Below, one piece after another: positions 51,872-63,731 of a stretch of 64,000 nucleotides of DNA (position 1 is its first letter; every line of letters begins with the position of its first letter). The stretch comes from Nemopilema nomurai (taxonomy: Eukaryota > Cnidaria > Scyphozoa > Rhizostomeae > Rhizostomatidae). The notes below the pieces were generated by a model. The model ran no database searches. It was not told the DNA's origin and was given only the letters and a program-made list of their open reading frames with translations. The stretch is from NCBI GenBank assembly GCA_003864495.1, contig ML133421.1, positions 496,001 through 560,000 on the forward strand, written 5' to 3'. A program made the translations under genes and the position numbers.

Positions 51872-54649
51872 CTACCTCTTCCTTTTCAGCTTGGTAGAGC
51901 TTTTTGATTTCTTTGTGCCCGTTGGTTGAACGTCTAGAAGCGCACTTAGGCCGTAATTCGGGCTACCAAGTTTTTCGAGCATTTTTGCATCCTCTTCATC
52001 CCGCTCTTTCTTCGCCTTTACCACGACCTTCAAGGCCTTTTTGACGCTGGTATCCTTCGCCAATCGCTTCGGGGCTGGCATTGCAAGAACCTCCTGGCCA
52101 TCGATAATTGGATTTAGCCAAGTTGACTTGCGTACCACCATGTGCGTGCCTTTGGGTACATAGATGTGCAGAGAGATATCGACGATTTCCTTTTTAGAGA
52201 ATAGGTGCTCGTTGAACGTTTCATTGTCTGGAAGAAGAATTTTTAGAATCGAAACTTCTTCCAAACAGCAGAGAACAATGAATGAAGATATTGCAAGACG
52301 ATTCAATGTAAACCCAGAAAAAAGTGTTGATTAGCATGCAGTGGTACACAATGTATGATTACTTGTCCTAATTAATTGAAAAATTAAGAAGAAAGATTGG
52401 TAAGGTAGCCTATAGGATTTTACCTGTACCTGGAGAAAATACATGTCAAGGCCATGGTACTGATGAAAGTAAAACGTCTTATAAGAAGTATGCGAATCGA
52501 ACTTGAAGTTTCAAATCAAAGGATATATGAATTAATCATTAAATTTCTATAAATCTTACCTTGATAAAAAAGATGGGCGGCTTCTTGCATCTCTTTTAAT
52601 GATGGATGAAGTTGACACTTTGTATAGAAATTTCGAAACTCTTTAAAGGGCAACCCACTCTGATCCCTAGGCAGCATCATCTGGAAGTTTATCTCAAATT
52701 CTGAAAATCAAAATTCATTATGATAATTCGTGAAAAACTTCTGTTAGGTGTTTCATGTCTACAAGAAAAACTTTCCTCAAACAATTATTCTCCTCAAAGT
52801 TGTGAAAACCATCATTATCCCAGTATTCACAGAAGCAGGTTTGGTCGAATTTTCTAGAGCTAAAGACACTTACGGTAGCCTGAATAATTAACTGAAAATC
52901 TATGTCTTTATAGTTGTCTGGTAAATAGTACGTTTAATAACGGCCCGTAACTAGGGCTACACAGTTGGCTGTCTGTAAATGCCTCCATCAAAAATCCTCG
53001 TTTCCGCCAATACCTCAACTTTTGCATTCGAAATATTAGTGATGATTTAAGTACAAGTGGGCTTTTGCGTCAAATGGCGAAAAGTTAAGGCATGATATGA
53101 AATAGCAACGTACTGAGTATTTTATCTATATAGTCGTTAAGCTCCACAAAGTCAAGGTAAACTTTCGGATCTTCGTTTCCATGCCTTTTCATTATTTCGA
53201 TGCAGTGAAGTCGGTATCTGTCAACAAACATTTTGAAATTTGTGCTTCTCTTCAATGCCTGCAAAATACAGAAGGAACTTTTAAATCACTACATCTAGAA
53301 GTGTGGGAAATCAAGCGATGTAGTACTCCAACAAAGCCTTTTCTTTAATTCTGATAACTCATAAGGTGAAAATTTCAGTGAATACAATTATTATGAATTT
53401 TAAGCTAGAAACTTAAGCGTTTTAACAATCATCCAATATCTGATAGAAATTCCAAGAGTTTAATTCGTATTCTTTTCGCTCATTTTGTTTGAATTCTCAT
53501 AAATAAAAATGTGCTATAATCAAATACAAAAGGTATAACAAGGTAGAAACATTTCCAATGCTTGCTAACCTTTTGCATTGATATTTGGTAACAGTGTCGC
53601 TGCTTCCAACCACGGTAATATCTACGTTGAAAAAATGAATTGGGGATGCACATCATATATTAAAGCTGTTAAAAGCATCATTGTTGTTGCTTTGAAAAGT
53701 CATTTAGTGCGGAGTTTTCCGCAGTTCTTATGTCACAAAATAGTCACCAAATAACCAGAAAGATGTCTTCTGCTATATTATATTTCAAAAGTTATCTTCC
53801 TCCTTTTGATCTTTCTTTCATCCTTCAATTCCCCCTCCACGTTTTTCTACACCTTATCGGTGTTCCCAACCAGCGTTCTTGTTACAGCTAAGGGGAGATC
53901 AATTTAAGGCCAATCCAAATTTTCCAATCAAAACTCAGACTTGCCGCCATGATATTTGGCTATTGTAACAAATCTTGCTAGATCTCATCGCTAAAAGAGT
54001 TCAAAACAAGATTCTTTAATAGCAGGATGTCTGACCCAAATATTGTTTGCAAAATCTCTAGGGATACCATCCACAACAATAGAAGCTATTAACCTGGTTT
54101 GATATCATGCATAACTGATTACCCAAAGATCTTTTTAGAAATGATAGAAGATTACCTTTGAATGGTTGTAGCAGCTTTTGTCTTTTGCTTCTTGGAAGGC
54201 TTTGATTTGCGAGATTTGTTGAAAATGCTAGATCAAAATGTAAAGAAGTATCGACTTATGTACCACTGGCAGCTAGGAACTTGTACTACCAGAATACTGT
54301 TACATTCCCATTAGGTACCAAGTTAGAAAGTTCGGCAAAGAACATTTGAAAATGCTCTCCAGTCTTTGCTCGCTTTTTTGGGTAAAATATTTCAAAGAAG
54401 GATCTCTTCTATAACTTATAATTTAATATTTAGCTTCATTGGTTTAATAGGGGGAATCTGCCAGCAGGGAACTCTATGCTTACTATTCAAGTGATTGCTA
54501 CTGCTGAACCAATACTGACGTGCAGTGTTCATTAGTTTCTGAAAACAAAGAGAATTCGTATGAAAAGTATTTTGCCCCTTTTCAATTTGTGACACATACC
54601 TGTGAATGTCATCAGATGCCTTTGAGCTCTGGCTCCCTGGTGCTGTCAT
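51872..54649 (-). CDS. IQ-motif protein A, short tandem paralog (6 exons)
   Basis: Predicted calmodulin-binding protein; no family name recognised. Exons in order: 54649-54600 (from ATG), 54227-54156, 53621-53570, 53258-53114, 52700-52560, 52227-51872; 816 nt, 271 residues. One IQ motif (IQRYYRGWKQR, 39-49) is split by an intron after IQ+AG. Then come a charged helical region (LKRSTNFKMFVDRY...IEIMKRHG), an EF-hand-like stretch (FKEFRNFYTKC), a conserved block IYVPKGT...RKSTWLNP, and a lysine-rich tail (KSSTKLKRKR). Every exon aligns in order, phase and content with an exon of the longer gene upstream. The first exon has a good acceptor at 54656, seven bases before the ATG, so this may instead be an alternative 3' end of the longer gene. 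Start chosen as the first ATG in the open frame. Confidence 0.72.
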
Positions 54650-55026
54650 AACTGCCCTAAAAAGCAAACAAGTCAAATTTGGGCAGGATCATAGGCTTTT
54701 CCTATGTTACATGCCCTGTAAAGGATTTACAAGCAAAACCTTTGGTGGTATGTGGATGCTTTGAATACCCAAGTGTTCTATTGCTCAGTTTGATTTCCAT
54801 TGCGCATTGCCTACTACATGACTAGTTAATGTTTTTTCGCCGGATAATAACAAAACCCGCCAAAACTCGTCTATTTTCAGAAGCATACTTTTGCAGTCAC
54901 CGTCTGCCAATACTGAATTTTACATTCAGAGAGATTACTTAGATATTTGATTATTCAGAGTTCAGTTCAGACTATTATTTCTGAAACTAGAGCGATTTGT
55001 GTATATCGTAGCACTTTCGTGTGGAA

Positions 55027-55182
55027 ATGAAAAACGAGGTCAACATTGAGACTACCACAGAGCTACTAGAAAAGCTATTATGGGACCCGAGTGGAGAATA
55101 TAAGATGGATTATAGACGATTTGTTGCCCTATGTTCACTACAAAGCAAACTATTACCAAATAAAATACAATTGTTACGATAG
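55027..55182 (+). CDS. Possible small ORF, 51 residues
   Basis: ATG to TAG with a protein-like composition (begins MKNEVNIETTTELLEKLLWD) and a weak EF-hand-like stretch, DPSGEYKMDYRRF. No flanking splice sites of quality were found and I recognise no family. It could be a small gene, a stray exon of a plus-strand gene, or chance. Confidence 0.2.
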   Translation: MKNEVNIETTTELLEKLLWDPSGEYKMDYRRFVALCSLQSKLLPNKIQLLR

Positions 55183-56166
55183 CAACTATGTAAAGGGCCA
55201 GTATTTATGTGCATGTTGATTACAAATTTAGCTAAAACAGTTGCCAGTTCAGTCTATTTAACTTTTGCTTCGTGTCCCCCAAATACCCTTCGTCTAGCTC
55301 ATAATGAAAATAAAAGATTGATGCACTTACTTTTCCTTGGATGGACCAGCTGTTGCCATTGTCAAGCGCAAAAGATAACCTTCTCAGGAAATAAAAACTA
55401 CTTTCACAAGAGCAGCACGGGCGTAAAGCAATATCAAACCGTATGCATTCTATAGCTGTTTCAGTCATTGATATTACGTCATAAGTGATATCGCTTGATT
55501 ATGGAAGCAAGTGGGAAACCAATAGCTATATTATTGACGATGCATTATAACTATGCACTGTATAATCTCAATCTGTAACGGTAGCTGTATAAGGGGAGCT
55601 CTCATTGCCAGATTCTCGTTGTGTTTGTCAGTTTTGAAAAGTTCGATTCAAAATACCTTTTTGTGATTAATAAAAGTGAGCCCATACTTAAATACACAGC
55701 GCACCAAATGAATAATAGGTCTTGATAAGCAACATGGCATTGAAGCAGAGAAAAGAGGAAAGACGCAAGAAGTAGTAGAATAATATTCGATATATTTTTA
55801 ATAGCAAACGATTTGATTGTCATCAACGTAATTAGATTCATTAGCATCTTCACAAACCTTTGCATTGTGCTTTCTGCTAATTTCCCAATTAATCCTATAA
55901 GATATTTCATTAGAAAATCTCATCTACCCTTGAATTCCTTTCAAATGTTTTCCAAGTGGGACTTCATTTGTGCATGTTCTTCCACTTCCATTGAGCGTCC
56001 AGGATGAATCAACAGGTAGCCTAACTTTGGCACACTTCACCTGATATACGGCCTATTATTTGTAAAAATTAACAGAGCCTGCAAACATGAATTTTCGAAT
56101 TTTTATGACTTCACTATTTGCCAATTCGCCTACAAACGTTCATCTTTCATATTTATTTTAATTCTC

Positions 56167-56231
56167 ATTATAACATTTAATTTAATTTTAAAACATAACA
56201 ATTATAAAATATAACATAAAAATGTTATAAT
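56167..56231. repeat. AT-rich inverted repeat
   Basis: attataacattt (56167-56178) and its exact reverse complement aaatgttataat (56220-56231) frame 41 bp of nearly pure A/T sequence. It could form a cruciform or be the remnant of a very small transposon. Confidence 0.5.
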
Positions 56232-57679
56232 TTGAATTTATATTCAGCCCAGTAGCTTCCACATTTAGGCCCACCGATTGAATGGATCTCCAAGCAATCA
56301 ATGCAAAAAGTCGAGACAAGACTGAAAGCAAAAAGCGGGCAAGAAACTCAACTCTGACAATACATAAGACTTGTATGAGATGGATTTACAGAATGAATGA
56401 TTGAGGACCTAATCATTTAATGAACATTTCTATTTAAAAAAGATATATCATCATTCCCAGTTAAAAACAGACAGGTTTTCAACTGGCCATGTTGTTTTCG
56501 TGTGACATTAGGAACATGAGTAAACTGCAAAATCCTGTTTTATAATGCGTTCGAGAGTCTTGTTTTGGTTTTAGCGTTCAAACAAAAGACTGCTATGTTT
56601 GTGCGTACTTTGTCAAATATGTATGGCAAACTAAATCTGACGAGCGATGACGTTGGAAAAGATAAGGCATGTTGCTTAGAATTAATACACAGCATGCAGG
56701 CGAGGCTAGTCTCAAAGTCACACGTTTTTGGTCTGTTCAATACATGTGCCATGCATGGCAATCGTTGTTTGGTTCACAAACAGAATAATCCTTCCTTATG
56801 AGTTATGCATGGCCGGGGTATTGCTCCGTTTCTCAGCAGTGTTTCTGGAAAGAATAGCACTTTCTTGTAGCAGTTTCTTAAATGCTTTGAATAATTAGAA
56901 TCAGGTATCTCATCAATACGACGAAAGCAAATGTCCTTTTCATTTGGATTTCTGTATTTACATTGTTAATTACAAAATTTATATACCTTAAATAGCACTA
57001 GGCGTGTAAATCATTTGCGGGCGCAACTGAATATTTACAATAGCACGCTTATTGATACAGAAAGTGCTGCGAGAATGTGATTGCAATACTACATGCAATA
57101 CAAACAAAATACATACAAATTACACGATACATCTGAAAGGAAATACAATTGTTGTCAGTATTCTTTAACAAAAGCCCCGATACTATCATTTCTAAACAAA
57201 GATAATCGACGAAATTCTTCCATGTGCCATAGAGCTTAATTATGTGGGTACAGAATCCTTTAGTGTCTCTTAGATAAAAGTTTTGACTAGATTTCATTTA
57301 AACCAGTGGAAAGTTGATTCCACATTGGAATCCATACAGTTGCAGGATATGTAGACATTGCGCAATGCTATAACATTAATATTCCGTGTTTTTAAACACT
57401 TTTGGTTTTGTAAGTTATCAATGGCAGTCTGGCTTTTAGACACGACGAACTTACAGTATAGACACATGCCTCATCATAACATTCAAGTTTCACAGCATCG
57501 TCAAAGTAAAGCATTGAAACCTTAGAGCAACTTCTTCGCGAAGCCAGATCACTATTCTTCCCCTTAAATCATACGACACAAAATCCTTCTTAATGCAAAT
57601 TATGTGGCCACACCTTATAAAATATAAATCTTTGCATCTGCTCTATGAGTTCTATTAAATAAAGTATAAAAATTCACAG

Positions 57680-60600
57680 CTACTTCTTTTTCTTTGACTG
57701 TACAGGTTTGCTGGGTGGTTTTTCCTTTAATTTTTCAAATCCGTTGAGCTTGGCGTCCAGTGGAAGTAGATCCGGCGTTATTGCACGCTGTTCCATCTCC
57801 ACCTGCTCGAGTTTTGATTGGCTCATGAACTGGAATACCTTCTCCAGATTGGTTGCCTCGTTTATCTTCTTGGACAATTTGATTCGGGCAGCCTCGTCTC
57901 CGCCCACCAACGGATTCAGCCACGTCGACTTACGAGTGTCCACAAGCTTTGTTCCCTTAGGAACATAAATCTGGAAGGCGATCTCCACAATCTGCGCCTT
58001 CGTGTACGGGTGCTCTTTAATTTTAACGACATCTACAAAATGCCAATAGGTAAACCTTAATTTATATCCACAATAGTGAAAACATAAGGAAACTTCTGAA
58101 ACACTTATGAAAATTACGCATCGTCAACTGGTTTTTGTATGAAACAGGGCTCTAGGAAAAATCCATTTTGCTTTTATCGATAAAGATAAACATTCCATTT
58201 TAAACCATCAGCAGCAATACTAATACCAATTTATGTCCCCCCCCCCTCATTAACTTTTTCTGCCCACTCTCTAAAAAACTCAAAACAAACTTATCCTCTC
58301 ATATAGCCAATTAGCACTTATCATTTCAACCTAAGTTCAATTCAAAATAAAAGCGTTATACTTCCAATATGGCTAAAAGAAGGCATACCTGAAAGAGCAA
58401 CTTCGATGGCATCTTCGATTTCCTTTCGCGATGGATGCTGTCCACATGCTTCAAAGAACTTCTTTATATCTTCATATGTAAATACACCTAAATTCTTCTT
58501 TGTTTTGCCCTTCGCAATTCTATCATATTCAATCTCGTACTCTGTAACGTGAAGTAGGATGAATTGAGCAAGCTGATACCAGCTGGGGGACAAGGCGAAA
58601 GATATTCCGCTTTCGCATCGCTACCGAAAAATTTTCTAGTGATGACTTTCCTGGAAAACTTTACACGTACAGTAAGTAGCTTAAAAATAAAGCGCGTATT
58701 GCAACGCATAGCAAGAGACAAACCCTCAAATAATTGTTTTTCATTTTAAATCGACCAAAGTTAAACCAACCAACTTAGATCGCTAGCCAATCTTTTGAAA
58801 ATTCAAAAATTTTATTCAAAAAATCAAAAGAGAGTTGGAATAGACCAGGGTCCATCAAATTTTCGTTGAATAAAATGAGATGAATAAAATGTGGCTGACA
58901 TCAGCTGTGGAGGACAACAGGGAGAAACGGAAGGAAGTTTCAAGTGCAGAGGATAAGAATGTATATGATAACTAACTGTTTCGTTTCTCGATGTAATCCA
59001 AAAGCTCGTCGAAAGCAATGATTGCCTTAGAGTCTTTGATGCCATGTCTCTCCATAATTCTCTGCAGGTGATCTTTGTACGTGTTCAAAAAGCCCTTGAA
59101 GTCAAGGGTCCTTCTCATCGCCTTGAAAAAAACGAAAGAAATTCTTTCTGTTTCTTCCTCCCCATTTACAAGACAAGACGATTTGCAAGGAATTCAAGCA
59201 GCTATTTATGTGCATCGTGTTAGATGAACGCCCTATTCACTATCACCAGTCACCAACCATTTAACAGGAACGATGCTGCCGTGAATCACATAAAACCCCA
59301 TTCACCAGCCATACGCAAAGCACACAAAATAAAGTTGGGATCTGCTAAACACTTTATCTACTAAGGCTGAAAAAAGTTCAATTAACATAGCGTACATCTT
59401 ACCTTAGTTTTGGCCTTTTCATAAAATTTTCTTACTAGCCAACCACGAACGTATCTGAAAGTAAGGCAAAATTGTAAAGAAGTAAATGTCAAAGCCAAAA
59501 AGTTTGCTCAAAAAATCGCTTCACAAGAGAAGATTAGACGTCACAGCGCGATTTACTAAGAGAGAATTCCCTTAAACATTTAATAAAAAAGCAAATCACC
59601 AAAAGAATATTAAAAAGACACTCAAGGCTGCGTATAAAGAAAATAAAAAAGACAGGTCTAGAATTTGATGGCCATGTGACATGGAATAAAATACATGTTA
59701 ACGAAAATTGAATAAACATTTCGCATCTCAAGGCTTATGCATACTCATAGAAGGGCAGGCAAAAAAAGAAAGCAAATTTGTGTACTCGCTGTTTCGCACA
59801 ATCTGAATAAAACTTGTAGCATGAGGAATATTATATGATCAAATTGGCTTCTTAAACCTTGGTTGAGCTGGTTGCATAAATGCGGTGAAACGTTCATTAC
59901 AAAGAAGAACATTTAACAGACCTTTGAATTGTAATGGCAGCTGCCTTCATTTGTGCCTTTGTTGGACCCTTATCATGGAAAATTCTGAAAAGAGGCAATT
60001 GCATAATGTCAGTTAAAGAAATACTAAAGGCTTGAAGAAAGACGTGCTGAATTGCACCAAACACCTCAAAAGCTACAGCATGAGTCAACAATTAAGGTTG
60101 GAGTTTTTGATCAAAAACTGGTTACTCTTAAACAAGGTTAGAAAACAAAACAAGTCTCATATCTCATGTCATATGCTGTCTATGATACGAAAACATCCAG
60201 GAAAGCCAGGAAGCTTTTGAGAGACTTTTTCACACGAGAAAGACGCGGCAATTGGCTGTTCATAAGGGAAAATTTCATTACACAGAGACCGACATAGGAT
60301 GACAGACTATCTAGCCCCACGCTTTTAATAGATATCGCGTAGAAAGTTGGATTGAAGAGACTGAAATCCCCAGGGGAAAGTGGCAGAATCCAAATAATCC
60401 CATTGGGAAAATATGCTCTATGACTCTGCTAAAAATGTCTAAATTCAGTCTTCAAACCATCTTGCATGTTTCACTTGATATCGAACATCTAACTTGAGAT
60501 AATAAATAAAAGCTAGAAGCAGTAAATGTTCTCCTAAATATCATTAAATTAGTAAGGTACATAAATAAAATACGTCTGAAAATCTATTTTTGTTTATAAT

Positions 60601-63600
60601 AAGAGGCACCAAAGGCGTAGATACTATAATCAAATAAGCATTCTTTGGCTCTGCATTTTATTATCCAAAAAATACTTGCTGCCTTTTCTCATTGCACAGT
60701 ATTATCATGGGCATAACTAACTGATCTCGAGAAAACGACTTTCAAAATAAGGAGGGAGGAATAAAAAGATTACTCGTGTATTGCTTTCGAGGCACTGATC
60801 TTTCTCATTCTGTCATCTTGCTGAACCTGTAGTTTCATAAATCTACAATCAAAAATAGATAATTTGTAAATACTTGCTTCATGAATATAAAAATAACTAA
60901 AATATTATAACCTCTTTCGATATCAAAAGGAATCCAAGGACATAGGAGCTGTTTCTATAAACCGCTGTAAAGCGATTTCGTCTGGGAATGTCTTTTGCCT
61001 TGCATTTTAAAGCAAGTGGCAAGGTTTTCAACCTGATTCGAAAAAGGCTTTTGAGAATTCTTCGAAAAAACGCGAGAAAACAAAAACTTTCCATGCACCA
61101 CAATTACAAGAAACATACTTTTTGCTGCGTGCTTGGGCTTTGACTGTTCGCTCATTGTCTCTTTTCTTTAAATGTTCCTTGTACGTTTTCTCCCATTCAA
61201 CGACGTCGATATGAGGAGGTCGTTGGCTTACTTTGTATTCAATCACTCGCTTCCTGGCCAGATAACCCCGCATTGCACTACAAAAAATGCAACATACAGA
61301 ACTAAACAAATCAGACGAAACAGAGGTATTTTGGTAATTCATTTGCCTCTGAAGCAAAATTGACCAGTGCATACGATTCTCTCTAATGTTGGAAGTAGAA
61401 AGCATGTTTAGGACTAAAGTTTGTCCGAAAAGCAGTGGCCAGCAGCCAAAATCGATAAATGATTATAGACAGAAATTCTAGAAACTCTACCACAACTTTT
61501 GAGGCATCAAATACCTTCTTAATTGGTAACGTATACAGCATTGAGCTATCTTTGCTCTGCATCATAATGAATAGTAGGCCGAAGAAGTAGGCCGAAGAAG
61601 TAGGCCGAAGAAGTAGGCCCATTTTCAGGCCAGAGCATTACCTTTGGATTTTAATTGCTGCTCTCTTTTGTCGATCCTTCTCAGCTTGTTTTTGCTCACG
61701 AGCATATTTCCGAGCCATGTAGCCTCTGAATATCCTGCCAAATTGAAATGGATTTCAACACAATTTAGAGATAGCTGCGCAATTCAGATTAGCAACTAAT
61801 TAACAAATATTTCCATGTTAAATAACAAAATAAAACTAAAATTTCTAGGAACTCTCTCTTGAATCATTTCTAGAGTCTCTAAAAATTACTTGTGCTCAGA
61901 AGACGGAGGCGAGAATCGTTTTTCCTCGAATAAAATCCTTTTACTATCAAAACGTCCTGCCCATAAAGCATACCTGTTATTACATGTATAAGGTAGGTAT
62001 GAAAATTTTGTGAAGGGAAATGAGAAAAAAAGAATTACCTTTGGATGTCGACGGCTGCATTCGTATTTCTTTGCAACTGATAATCATCCTCCAGGGCCGG
62101 CTGCAGTAAAAAAGAGCATTTGCAAAAAGTTTTCGCACAAAAAATTTCGTACAAAATGGACCTTCAAGTCAAAGTTTATGCTATGAAATGAAATAAATTT
62201 AGTTATAATCACCACAATGAATTGCAATCTCATCTTAAAACTTCAGTACTGGAAAGCAATATTATATTTTGGATACACTCAGAACAACTTTTCAAGGTAG
62301 GGAACTAAAGGCACAATAATCATATTTCAAATCTTGATTAGGAGAGAATCAGGAATGAAACTGAGAAAAATTAGCGCTTCTGAACTTGTAAATAATTGAG
62401 AGGGTTTATAGTGGGATGAAAAATGAAAGAAATGAGATCAAGCATCGAGCTGTCTTCTAAATCAAGTTGACTAGAAGCTTGAAAACAAAGCATTTCTTAC
62501 GTTGTCATCGAAGCAATAATGCGAGAACTTATTCACGCTAAAAACTTTTTCCAATTCCTCATCTGTTGCGCTCTTGGCATGAGAATGAGGCCGCCGAGTG
62601 GAATGCGCTGAGCCAACTCTGCTAGAGTGCGCAGATCCGAGTCTGCCGGAACGCGCTGAGCCAAGCCTATTGGACGTTTTCGAGCAAGCCGAAAGAGGCC
62701 GGTTCTTGTCCGGTGATGGCGAAATGCTTCTATCTCGGGTCCGGCTGCCCGGTCTGGTTAACTTCTGAGTCTGTGGTTGGCTTGTTGGGGCTCTTCCATT
62801 ACTCAGCTGCGATTTCTCTCCGACTTGAACAGCATAGCCTTCCGCTTTGAGTGGGAAATAGCCACCTTGAAATAGAATTGAAAAGGTCATAGGCAACAGG
62901 ATTTCTCACGAAGAATCATTGAGAGTGCAGAAAAATAGCCGAGCCGAGCGAGACTCGAACTCACGACCCCTGACTTTGTACGAAAAATGCTCTACCAACT
63001 GAGCTATCGGGTCATGCTTTCAAGCCAGCACTCGAGGCCAAGCCATTTATCCGCACTGCCCCTCTCTTTTACCGATTGCACAGAATAGAATAAAATAGAA
63101 TTCAATTAAGTGTAGAAGGACCTAAAAAGGATGGTATCTATGGTTAAAAGGATACTGGGGAGACTTAATATCAGTTTGGATAAAAACATTAGAAAAAATG
63201 GTTAGCTTAAACAAGGAACCCAGGGGCAAGAGAGTTGGTGAATCGGAGCTGAGCTTATACGATGAAGAACAGAGAAAAACAACTAAAACCAGAGAATTTC
63301 ATTAAAACACTTTCCGATCTTTAAAGATACACTACATATACACAATTATTTATTCGTTCGACATCATTATGTTCTAATAAACATGATTCTGATTAACTGA
63401 ATGGGAAAATAGAGACTAGAAAAGTAAATAATGAAAAGCGGTCACTTAATAGGAAAATCTAGATTATGGACGTTTATAGGTTTAAGGACGTTGTGGTCAA
63501 CGTTAAACGTCCTGAAGAGCCTTACCGTTGTACTGATTAAGCCAATCAAGCCTGTTGATTTCTCGGTTCCCTGTGTCTGGTGTGTTGGAAGAGCCCCTTT

Positions 63601-63731
63601 GCATATTCAAAGTATCAGTGAATCTTCCAGTTTCCCATTCGGCCTTCTTTCCACGATCATCTCCTATCAAATATAGCGGCTGCAGGCTGTTCAGAACATC
63701 AACATCAATTTGCTTCACGTGGTACTTTGGC
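57680..63731 (-). CDS. IQ-motif protein B, long paralog, 5' end outside window (11 exons visible)
   Basis: Predicted calmodulin-binding protein; no family name recognised. Exons in order: 63731-63526, 62865-62501, 62100-62039, 61734-61642, 61277-61119, 60842-60774, 59984-59922, 59454-59403, 59121-58977, 58541-58389, 58032-57680; 572 residues in phase. The first visible exon starts in phase 2, so at least one exon lies beyond the window. IQ motifs: IQRIFRGYMAR (209-219), IQSAMRGYLAR (240-250), IQRYVRGWLVR (337-347); in each the IQ is split from RG by an intron. Residues 69-190 are Ser/Arg/Pro-rich with three octapeptide repeats (LGSARSGR type). The EF-hand-like stretch FTYEDIKKFFEAC is followed by IYVPKGT...RKSTWLNP and a basic tail (VQSKKKK). 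Stop TAG at 57680-57682. Confidence 0.85.
61566..61620. repeat. 13-bp minisatellite, gtaggccgaagaa unit
   Basis: Almost four perfect copies of a 13-bp unit in the intron between the fourth and fifth visible exons of IQ gene B. The exactness suggests recent expansion, so its copy number may vary between individuals. Confidence 0.85.
62913..63083 (-). mobile_element. tRNA-related SINE copy 2, 5'-truncated
   Basis: About 171 bp on the minus strand, matching copy 1 from its gtgcaatcggtaaaagag region through the tRNA-like part (62940-63013) to the gcactctc end. The A box is perfect (tagctcagttgg) and the B box is gttcgagtc. It lacks the first roughly 40 bp of copy 1, as expected from 5' truncation during retrotransposition. 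It lies in the intron between the first two visible exons of IQ gene B. Confidence 0.72.

Larger units (their letters stand above)
54657..57679. other. Spacer between the two IQ cassettes
   Basis: About 3 kb with no convincing gene. Two plus-strand frames look slightly protein-like: 55027-55182 (51 residues from an ATG, with DPSGEYKMDYRRF recalling an EF-hand) and 56565-56801 (78 residues, preceded by tttag). They do not splice to each other in phase. An AT-rich inverted repeat lies at 56167-56231. If the short IQ gene is independent, its promoter must be in the part nearest 54657. Confidence 0.4.
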
